Source of the DNA: an uncultured Schlesneria sp.
GTDB taxonomy: Bacteria; Planctomycetota; Planctomycetia; Planctomycetales; Planctomycetaceae
DNA: 64,000 nt
Direction: 5' to 3'
Assembly (NCBI GenBank): GCA_903871875.1
Contig: CAIQIR010000176.1
Coordinates: 1 to 64,000 of the forward strand
In this document: positions 29,535 to 39,000 of the stretch, in pieces
Layout: every line of letters starts with the position of its first letter
Numbering within the stretch: position 1 is the first letter of the stretch
Notes under the pieces: model-generated
Told to the model about the DNA's origin: nothing
The model's database searches: none
Seen by the model: only the letters and a program-made list of their open reading frames with translations
Position numbers and translations under genes: made by a program

Positions 29535-32500
29535 ATGAAAACATCCTGCATGATGCGATTTGTGGTGATCCTGTATGTCACCCTGATTCTCATCTCCCCC
29601 ACTTGGGCGCAGGCCATCACCAACGGGCCTGTTGAAAAAGAAAAAACACCTGAACGCCTGATCTATCTGCCGTTCAAGAATCTCAAAGCGGTTTTCGAAA
29701 AGCCGGATGGATCTGTGCTGATTCCGTACGCTGATTACCTCAAGCTCTGGGAGAAGGCTTTTGGTGATGGAACTCGTAAGCCCGGCCAACCACCGATCGG
29801 CGGAGTAATCACGGCGGCGAATTACTCGGCGAAAATTGAAAAGGACGCCGCACAGATTTCCGCGGCGTTTGTCATCCAAGTGTTGGACAAGGGTTGGACG
29901 GAAATCCCCGTAAAATTCGGCGAGGCGGCGATTGGCAAGCTGACCTCTGATTCCGGAAAAGTTCTATTGAGGGGTACTGGAAACGGAACTTATTCCTTGT
30001 TGTTGCCGGCGCCTGGCGAACACAAGGTCCAGTTGGAACTCATGGCGCGAGTCAGGACCGCTCCAGAAGGAAAGAGTCTTGAGCTGGACATTCCTGCTGT
30101 CGGGATCACTCAATTTGAGTTCCAGGTGCCCGAGGCGGATCAGACAATTGAGTTAAAGCCCAAGCTGGTCAGCCAACCTGTTGAGGTTGCTGCCAAAGAG
30201 TCTCGCATCAGGGCCAGTATTGGTTCTACTGAAAAGGTCTCGGTACGTTGGCATCCGCGGGTGGGGACAAAGCCGGATATGGAATTACTGGCCAGCGTCA
30301 CTAACCAGACATTGGTCTCAATCGAAAACGGTCTCATTCATACGGATGCCTGGTTAACCTATGAGATCCTTCGTGGGCAACTCGAAAATGTGAAGCTGGT
30401 CGTTCCGGCGGGGTGTCGGATCCTGGATATCGCGTCGGAAGCGAAGGTGAAAGAGTGGAAGGTCGCCAACGAAGACAATCGCCAGGTTGTCAGCGTAGAA
30501 ATGCTCAGCCGTATTGAAGGCAAGGTGACGCTCGAAGTTCACACGGAGCGGGCCATCCCGGCCGAGGCGTTTGATGTCTCTGGACAAAGCGGTGACACGG
30601 CGTTCGGCATCCATGCCTTGGACGTTGTCCGCGAAAGTGGCACCATTTCCGTCAAGTCAGGGTCCGACTTGACGCTGACGGTGGAAGAGCAGCGGGGTTT
30701 GCTGCGAGTTGATGAGGATCAAATAGATCCAAAACTGCAACGAGCCGGAGGTCTGTACTACAAATACTACGCACCGTCGTTCCGCTTAAAGTTGCAAGCC
30801 AGTCCCGTTCAACCCCGATTGATCGTCGACCAACAGTCGCAACTCGTGTTTCGAGATGACCAGTTACAATTGAAGTCCATTGCCAACTACGCGATTGATC
30901 GGGCGGGCGTGTTTGAGTTGACGTTCAAGCTTCCGAACAATCTCTCCGTTGAAAATGTTGTTTGTGATCGCATGAAACAGTTTGATGTTTCTGCGGACAA
31001 ATCGTTGTTGACGGTGGGACTGCGGGAAAAAAACCAAGGAGCCGTTTCATTAACGATTACGGCCACGCGACGACTTGATCCGGCCGCTGAAAAGTCCGAT
31101 CAAATCTTACCATTGCTGGAACCACTGGGTGTGGAACTCGAAAATGGCAAAGTGCGTGTGTTTGCCCCCGACACGATGGAAGTGATTACCGACTCCGAAA
31201 AACTCGTTGCGGCTCAGCCAGACTCGGCACCGCAAGTCGAAACGGTTGCAAATGCCCGATTGGTCTCCTCGTGGCTCTACAATCGACGCCCCGTCGAGAT
31301 TCCTGTGCGGACGGTCCGTAAGCCAACTCGCTTGTCCGCCGTCGTTGGGACGAAAGCTGACGTCAAGCAGGGGCAGGTACTTGTCACGACCAGCGTCGAC
31401 TATCTGATCGAATATGCGGGGATCGATACCTTTCGCTTTGCCGTACCTGAATCCATCGCAGACAAAGTGCAGATTTCGTCCAAGGTCTCCGGGACAGCGC
31501 CTGCGATCAAGCAGAAAAGTCGGGCGGCGACTGCTGTTGATGGATGGGTGGCATGGACAGTTGTCATGCAACGCGAAGTTCTGGGAGCGCAACCGTTCGA
31601 GATCACTTACGATCTTGCACCGGGCAAAGGTTCGGAAGCCAACAGCGAAATCGCCACGATCGAAGCGATTCGAGTATTGGACCCTTATGAAAAATCTGAT
31701 GGACCTACAGGTCAACGTGATGTCACCGTTTCCCGGACGATTGGCGAACTGACCGTTGTCAAAGACCGTGCTCTGTCCGTGTCGGCAATCGCCAGCGGAG
31801 GTGATGTCGAACCGGTCGATGTCCGTGAACTTCAGCATCTTTCGCAAGAAGGTTTCGTCGCGTTTCGCTATTTCAAACAACCGGTCAAACTGGAACTGAA
31901 GTCGACGAAGTACGACGTTCAACCGGTCGTTGAGACGGTTGTGAGCAAGTCATTGGTTGAAATGGTTCTCGATCGTACGGGAGTGGCGACCAATCGCTGT
32001 CGCTATGTGCTCAAATCGAGTGAACGGCAACGAATCCGAATCGATTTGCCGGCCAACGTCGAAGTGCTAGGTGTGCTGGTCGATCGTAAGTTGGTTGCGC
32101 TCGAAAAAGCGGGAGTGGCCGGCGAAAAAGCCTGGGATCCGTACTTCGTGAATGTGGCCCGAACGAAATCGTCGGACGAGCCGTTTACGCTGGCGGTCAT
32201 CTTCCGGCATGTTTTGAATCCACTCCCATTCCAAAATGCGGGAGGAACTCTTGCGCCACGATTGCCCATCATTGGTGGAGCGGGCGGTACGGGTGTTGCC
32301 GTGCAGCAATTGCAGGTGAAAATCTGGGTGCCACCGGAATATTCGCTGGTGGGAACACCCAAAAATTTCACAGTCCAGACAAGAACGCGATTTCGTGAGA
32401 GGTTGTTCGGTGCGTCGAATCCCTCATTTGGCGAACACGATCTCGATCAATGGATCGGCCACGATACCGGCGGAATCGTCGATTTTCCCACTGAAGGAAA

Positions 32501-32867
32501 ATGGTTCCAATACATGAATCTGGGGGGCAGTCGGCAAATCGAGGTCGCGTGGTGGCGCATGCCATTCTATACGTTGATCATTAGCGGGGCCCTGGTGCTG
32601 ATTGCCTTGATTTTGCGAAAGACGTCGTGGGAGAACAAACTCACGGCCGTGATCGTCGGTCTATTTGCCGCTTGCACCTATGCTCTTAAAGACTACGACC
32701 TCGTGTTTCATGGCTTGCAGGCCGCTTCATTTGGTTTGGGGACAATGATTGTCATCTGGCTGATTCATAGTTTGTTAAGCCCGAGATCGACGGTTGTCCG
32801 AACCGAAACTCTGGTTCCACCACCAACAATGCCAACGCCCGAATCGCCACCCGTTACGGGTGGCTAG
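29535..32867 (+). CDS. giant secreted membrane-anchored protein, module A
   Basis: 1110 residues of no recognised family. A signal peptide is clear (VVILYVTLILISPTWAQA, residues about 10-27), and a C-terminal membrane region of three or four helices lies at 32557-32790, so most of the protein should be outside the cytoplasm. The N-terminal motif series is RLIYLPFKNLKAVF, then SVLIPYADYLKLWEK, then ITAANYSAKI and LDKGWTEIP. The same series occurs in both halves of the next protein, so I treat it as one module. The body is beta-rich and repetitive (LRLEV-like strands), suggesting stacked immunoglobulin-like domains. AAGGA precedes ATG at 29535. The 2607-residue gene follows 164 bases later. Confidence 0.85.
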   Translation: MKTSCMMRFVVILYVTLILISPTWAQAITNGPVEKEKTPERLIYLPFKNLKAVFEKPDGSVLIPYADYLKLWEKAFGDGTRKPGQPPIGGVITAANYSAKIEKDAAQISAAFVIQVLDKGWTEIPVKFGEAAIGKLTSDSGKVLLRGTGNGTYSLLLPAPGEHKVQLELMARVRTAPEGKSLELDIPAVGITQFEFQVPEADQTIELKPKLVSQPVEVAAKESRIRASIGSTEKVSVRWHPRVGTKPDMELLASVTNQTLVSIENGLIHTDAWLTYEILRGQLENVKLVVPAGCRILDIASEAKVKEWKVANEDNRQVVSVEMLSRIEGKVTLEVHTERAIPAEAFDVSGQSGDTAFGIHALDVVRESGTISVKSGSDLTLTVEEQRGLLRVDEDQIDPKLQRAGGLYYKYYAPSFRLKLQASPVQPRLIVDQQSQLVFRDDQLQLKSIANYAIDRAGVFELTFKLPNNLSVENVVCDRMKQFDVSADKSLLTVGLREKNQGAVSLTITATRRLDPAAEKSDQILPLLEPLGVELENGKVRVFAPDTMEVITDSEKLVAAQPDSAPQVETVANARLVSSWLYNRRPVEIPVRTVRKPTRLSAVVGTKADVKQGQVLVTTSVDYLIEYAGIDTFRFAVPESIADKVQISSKVSGTAPAIKQKSRAATAVDGWVAWTVVMQREVLGAQPFEITYDLAPGKGSEANSEIATIEAIRVLDPYEKSDGPTGQRDVTVSRTIGELTVVKDRALSVSAIASGGDVEPVDVRELQHLSQEGFVAFRYFKQPVKLELKSTKYDVQPVVETVVSKSLVEMVLDRTGVATNRCRYVLKSSERQRIRIDLPANVEVLGVLVDRKLVALEKAGVAGEKAWDPYFVNVARTKSSDEPFTLAVIFRHVLNPLPFQNAGGTLAPRLPIIGGAGGTGVAVQQLQVKIWVPPEYSLVGTPKNFTVQTRTRFRERLFGASNPSFGEHDLDQWIGHDTGGIVDFPTEGKWFQYMNLGGSRQIEVAWWRMPFYTLIISGALVLIALILRKTSWENKLTAVIVGLFAACTYALKDYDLVFHGLQAASFGLGTMIVIWLIHSLLSPRSTVVRTETLVPPPTMPTPESPPVTGG

Positions 32868-33031
32868 TTCTTCCGAGTCGGAAACGGAAGGAGCCACTAG
32901 TGATCAGTTTTTGGTGTTTCAGGAAGAATCGACGCAAGATGCGGTTGGACGCGAATCAATTCGGCGGACGGTTTCCCCAATCAGACGATTGCCGCGCGCG
33001 AAAAGCTTCTTCCCCGTTGACGAGGGGTCTC

Positions 33032-36000
33032 ATGATGAATCGATTTCCTCTCATGTTCGCGATGATTCTGTTCATCGGAGTCATCCCATCACGTTTTGCC
33101 GTCGCCCAGCCCCGCGATCCAATTGCGGAATTGACAGAGGCCCGTCGAATTTATGTTCCGATCCAAGATCTGGACGTCGTGATCGAACGTGATAAGGAAG
33201 GGGTCCTGATCTCGCGAGCCAAGTTCGATTCGTTGTTAAGTCAGGCAAAGGCAAATATTGAGAAGAACCCGACCCTGGCTGGAGTGCCGGTCGCTCTCAC
33301 AGCAGCCGATTACGCGGCACAAATCGTGGGCGATCAATTGTTAATTTCGGTCAAAGCAGAGATCAACCAATTTGACGAAGGGTGGTGTGAGACGTCACTG
33401 CCGCTCCAGCGACTTGCTCTTGAGCGTGCGACGCTTGATGACGCACCGGCATTCGTGGGGCGGAATCTAGACGGGTCCGTTTCGTTGTTCACCTATTCGC
33501 GAGGGAAGCACGCTCTCAGCCTGCAGCTCTCTACGGAACTGATCACTTCCGGAAGCGATCAAGCGGCTGTTTTCTCATTATTACGAGCCCCCAGCGGTTC
33601 GCTCACTTTGTCGCTGCCGGCCGGAAAGCGATTGGTCGTGGATCAGCTTCAACTCGAACGACCGGCTGCGCTCGAGCAGGTCGCTGATTATCAAATCGCC
33701 GTGGGAGGATCAGCGGTGATGAACTTGCGCATCACTGATCGAGCTGCCGAAAACGCTGCCGATTCGCTGATGTTCGCGACGACCGGATACGGATTGCATG
33801 TCGCGCCCGGTGAAGTGACCTGGCACGCACGCTCGACTCTTCAGTTGTTCGGGAAGCCCGTTGATCGGTTGACGTTTTCGGTACCCAGTACACTCGAAAT
33901 TGCTGACGTCGAAGCCGTCGGATTGGAATCGTGGAACCTTACGGACGATCCCAACGAACCACAACGGACGAACATCTCGTTGACTTTCGGTCAGGCGTTC
34001 GAAGGGACGCGTCAGATTTCACTCAAAGGGGTGATGTCAGTGGCAACGGGAAAGCCCTGGGATGTTCCACCACTTCGAATCACTGGCGTTACCTCGCATA
34101 TTGGACAGATCGTCGTTGAACATCAGCCGGGCATTCGGCTGCGAATTGATGAAACATCGGGAATGCGGCGAGCCACACAGGATCAAAAGCCGGCCGCCGA
34201 TATGCCAGATGGATTGTCGAAGCGCGGCTCAAACGAATTTCTGCGGTTCGATGTTTGGAGGCCTGATTTCACTTTGCGATTGACGACACAGCCAAAGCAA
34301 AGCGAGGTTCATGCGGCGGTGGCCAGCGTGTTGGATGTGAATGTGACCGGGCTTGATTTGCATGCCGCGATCACGGTGGAAGCCCATTTCGCACCTCTAT
34401 TTGAAATCGACGTTCGGTTGCCGTCTGAATGGCAAGTCTTAAGCATCCATAAGGACGACCATCCGCTTGCGTGGCAGATGATCAGACTGGATGAGGTGGG
34501 AATTAATCAACTACGGATTTTGCTGGAAAAACCACTCGCTGCAGAGACGAACGGTCAATTTCGGTTGGCGCTACGACGCGATGTCGAAGGGTGGCCGGTG
34601 GAAGCCGAGCCCATCGTCGTAAATCTGCCAGAATTGTTTTTGCCACAATCCAGTCTGACAGAAGTGGCGATCGTCGTCCGCGGCGACGCGGACCTGGATC
34701 TTTTGGCATTCGACTTGAAGGGGTTGGACCCGCAGCCGATGAAGGCTGATTTTGAACGGTTGAGGTTTCAGTCACAGGACACACGCTTTGCCGGCAAACT
34801 CAAAGTGACGCGCAAGCCATCCCGGATTTCGGCTCAGACAGTGACCTTTGGAAGAATCGACCCGCAGACGATTCACACGTTTTTGCAAGCGACAGTCGAC
34901 GTTCAGGGCGGGGGTGTCCGGTCGATCAAAGTCGCATTGCCAGAAACGACGGGAACGGCCATTCGTTTTGAATCGACGGGCGCAAGGATCGTCGAACAAA
35001 AATCGGCATCACCTCAAAACGGCGAACGTGTCTGGACGTTGCAGTTTGATCGGCGGCTTCGAGGTCCGGCTCTGTTGACGTGTGATCTGGATGCACCCCG
35101 AGGCGAAATGACTGAGTTTGTCTTGCCGCAGTGGCGATTCGCGGATGCTGAGAGACAAAGTGGATATGTCTGCCTCGAAGCTGGAGGTGAACAGCGGTTG
35201 ACGATGACCGCTAACGAAGCTGACGGATCCCCTTTAGTTGAAGTCGACACACTCGAACTTCCGCAGGTTGTTTATCGTCCGAAAGAGCGGATCGTCGCCG
35301 TGTATCGCTCTGTCGCCCCCAGAGCAGTGGTATCATTGAAAGAGCAGAAATTTGACAAACTTGCGGTGCCAACCGCCATCTGTCCGTCGTTAGATATTTC
35401 GACCATTGTGGGTCGCACGGGCGAGCTTCAGCATCAAGCGAGATTCCTGTTGAATACGGTTGGCGTGCAGGGGCTGCATGTGACCTTTCCGTCTGGTTCC
35501 ACATTATGGGCCACGACTATTGACGGGCGTCCGGTGGAAGTGCGTCGTCATGGCGACGTCTATCTGGTTCCCATTCCGGCCAATATTCCCGTGGTGTCGT
35601 CCGCCACACCGTCCTCGGGAAGACCGGATGTTTCACACCTCTTGCAACTCACTTACCGTTCGGATGTCGTCGCCATTTCGCAATTTGGGACACTGAATCA
35701 GACTCCTCCCATTCTGACGGTGGAATCGGCACAACGAACGGCAATGCCGGTGGAAGTCCTTGAGCAACGGTGGAACTTGTACTATCCGGAAGAGATGCGG
35801 TTGGTCGGCAGTCACAGCCCCTTGGCACCGTTACAACCTCTCGACACCATGAGCATTTTGGGAGCCTGGAACGCGAACTTTCGCGCCCCCACTTTCGCGG
35901 CGCTAATGCGCCAAGTGATTGTGGTTTGTGGTTCCCTTGGAATCATTTGTGTTTTCGTTTTCTCTTTTCGCCGGAAGCGATTTCTGTTTGCACAAATCGT

Positions 36001-39000
36001 TGTCATTTGCGCTTTGGCCGCCTTGTTTTTCGCCACAATCCCGCCCTCCCTGCAACAAGCACGAGATGCCTCTCGCAAGTCTTCTGCTCCTGCTGAAAAG
36101 TTGTTGAAGGGTCTGGATGATTCCCGTGTTCCGGTACCAGCCTCTGCACCGAAAAGTCGAACACCATCAAGCGATGAACTGAAGGGGGGAACTCATCTCG
36201 GTCTCGCGACTTCTCCAGATCATTCCGAGGATTCGGCGGCAACCGATCCGTTCGGGACCACTCGCGAATCGGTGGGATTTGAAATTGCGGGTGCCGGTGC
36301 GAAGCCGAAGAATGTGGTCGCCAACGAACCTGCTGGTGCCGAACAGGCTGTCGAACGAGAAAAAGGCAAACTGGGCTCGAAAGATGCCGCGAACCGTGCC
36401 TTGGGATTGCTGTCCCTGGCGATTGATTTCGTTGCCCCTGCCGGCAGTCGCGAAAAGAGATTTCATTACATTGGGGCTGATGTTTCCTCCTCGGGAATCC
36501 CTCTGCAAGTGGACTATGTCGATCGTCATTCGGGAATGGCAATGCGTGTCTTCCTGATCGCTTTCGCGGTTTTGATTGCTTGGATTTTGCGCCGATCGAC
36601 TCTGGCAATGAAACTGAGAGTGATCACTTTGGGGGTCGTGATACCGATGTCATTTATGTCGCTGGCTCCGATCGGTTATCAGGTCGTCTTGGATGGAGTT
36701 CTGCTGGGGACGCTGGCGGCCGTGGGGGTCTGGTTGGCGCGGGGAGCGGTACTTTGCTGTCCATGCAATCGCTGCCGGTTGCTGAGCACGCAATGCGCTA
36801 CAACGGCCGCAGTTCTCACCGCGCTATTCGCCATTTCAGACGTTTCCTTTGCGGCCGAAAAGGCCGACGTATCGAGCGCAAAGCCGGCGGTTGGAACCAA
36901 ACCGATGGGGACGTTGATTGTTCCGTATGATGCGGGAACCGATCCGCTGGCATCCGACCGAATTTTCTTGTCGCACGAACAATTCCTGGAACTTTATCGT
37001 CTTGCCAATCCGACCCAGTTGCTAAAACCGCAAATACCACAGGCAGGAGGGATTCTCGAAGCTCTTTATTCGGCAACGCTCGTCCCGAACACACAGCGGC
37101 CAGACGATTCGGTGGTGCAGGTCACGGCGCGATATGCGGCTCGCAGTTTCGTGGACGGTCAAATGCTGATCGAACTACCGGTAAAATCAGTTTCCGCGCG
37201 TGATGTCAAACTTGATGGTCAGGCGGCGGCATTGATGGCCGGCCCAGACGGCTTCAAGATTGCAATTTCGAAGCCCGGTTTGCACGTCATCGATTTTGCG
37301 TTTGATATTCCTGCACGGCTATCCGGCATGACCGGGGCATTCACATTACCGCTGCTGGCGGTGCCGTCCGGGAAACTCACGTTCGGGCTTCCTGCCAAGG
37401 AATTGTCGATTCGTGTCAATGGATCGTCGACCGTTTTTCGGCGTGTGACGCAAGGTGATTTGCAATCGATTGACTTGCCGATCGACAAAGGCGGGGAAAT
37501 CACGATTGTCTGGCAACCACCGCAGGCGCGCGACGTGATGGAGTCTGTCGTGCAGGCCGATTCGGCGCTTGCGATGACGGTGAATGATGCGGGTGGCCTT
37601 ATCAGCCAGGGGTTTGTCTTTCGAGTCCGACAAGGCGGATTGGTAGAAGCTTCATTCGAACTTCCAGAAACATTGCGATTGCAATCTGTCGGCGGTGCCG
37701 ATGTCGGTGGTTGGGAAATCCAAGGAGCAGGAACCGGCCGGAGACTACGGGTCATCTTCCGTCGCAAGATCGCCGACGAGACGCGATTGACGATCAATAT
37801 GTTTCTCGAATTGAATGTCGGGGCATCGTCCTTAACGATTGCCGTTCCGCAAATCAAACCGCTCGATGTTGCCAACGAAATCGGTCAAGTGGCCGTGTTT
37901 GCTGGCGACCAGATCTCGATCCGGGCTGAACAAGTCGAGTCGCTGGCTCAGGCCGATAGCGAGAAGTTTTCCATCCAAGTGCCGACCGATCACCCCAACA
38001 TCATTCCGCAGTTGGTTTATCGATTCTCGAAGCGGCCTTACACGTTGGCGCTCCGAGTGACACGACAAGCATCACAATTGCACGTGACGGCACAGCATGC
38101 GGCCTTGATTACGCCCCGAAAACAGAACCTGACGACCCGTTTGCGCCTTGAAGTGACCGGTGCACCTCGTTCGTCGCTCTCAGTTGCGTTGCCGGCTGGC
38201 TTCGTCTTGTTGGACGTTCAGGCGACGGGAATGCGGGATTGGTACGTTGCCTCGCAAGGTGATGGACTGACAATGACAATCGAGTTAGCTGCTCCACGTA
38301 TGGGGCTGGTGGAAGTCGTTATCGCGGGTTTTACCCTTGGCGATAATATTGCCGCGTCGGTTCGATTTCCCCAGCCGAATGATGCAACGCGAATCGACTC
38401 CACGGCCGCGATCTGGCTGGATGAAGGATTGACCGGTTCACTCGACACATTTGATGGTTGGCGTTCAATCGATATCTCGCACGTTAGTGGGGAATTGTTG
38501 GCCGTGCGTTCGCAACAACCTGTCCGATTTGCGTTCTCGTCGACAACTTTGAATCCTTCGCCGATCGGTCTGAAATTGACACAAGCGGTGCCGAAATTGT
38601 CGGTCGACGGCTTGTCGATGGTCACCGTCACTGACGTTGCCGTAATCTACACTTTCGCTTTTCAATGGCAAATTGATTCGGCCACTACGGAAACGTTGTC
38701 GCTCACCACACCCAGTTGGCTGGCAGGGAAGCTCGAGTTTCAGGGGCCAGGATTACATGAAGCAACATCCGTTGATGCGGGCGGCAATCGCTCGCGATGG
38801 ACGATTCATCTTCGGACGCCTGTCAGAGGCAAGTATTTTGCCACCGCAACGGCAACCCTGTCTCCGGCTGCTGCGGAAGTACTGGCTCCTGCAATTGTGT
38901 TTGAGGCTGACCAGAGGCCACTCGATGCTCAACGACAATACGTGCTGTTGATCAACTCGTCCATGAGTCAGTTGATTTCGATGGACCCCGCATTAATTGA

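Noticed and set aside
36764-36800. Cys-rich stretch CCPCNRCRLLSTQC as a metal-binding domain
   Set aside because: It sits inside a run of membrane helices beside the signal-like segment, so a folded zinc site is unlikely.
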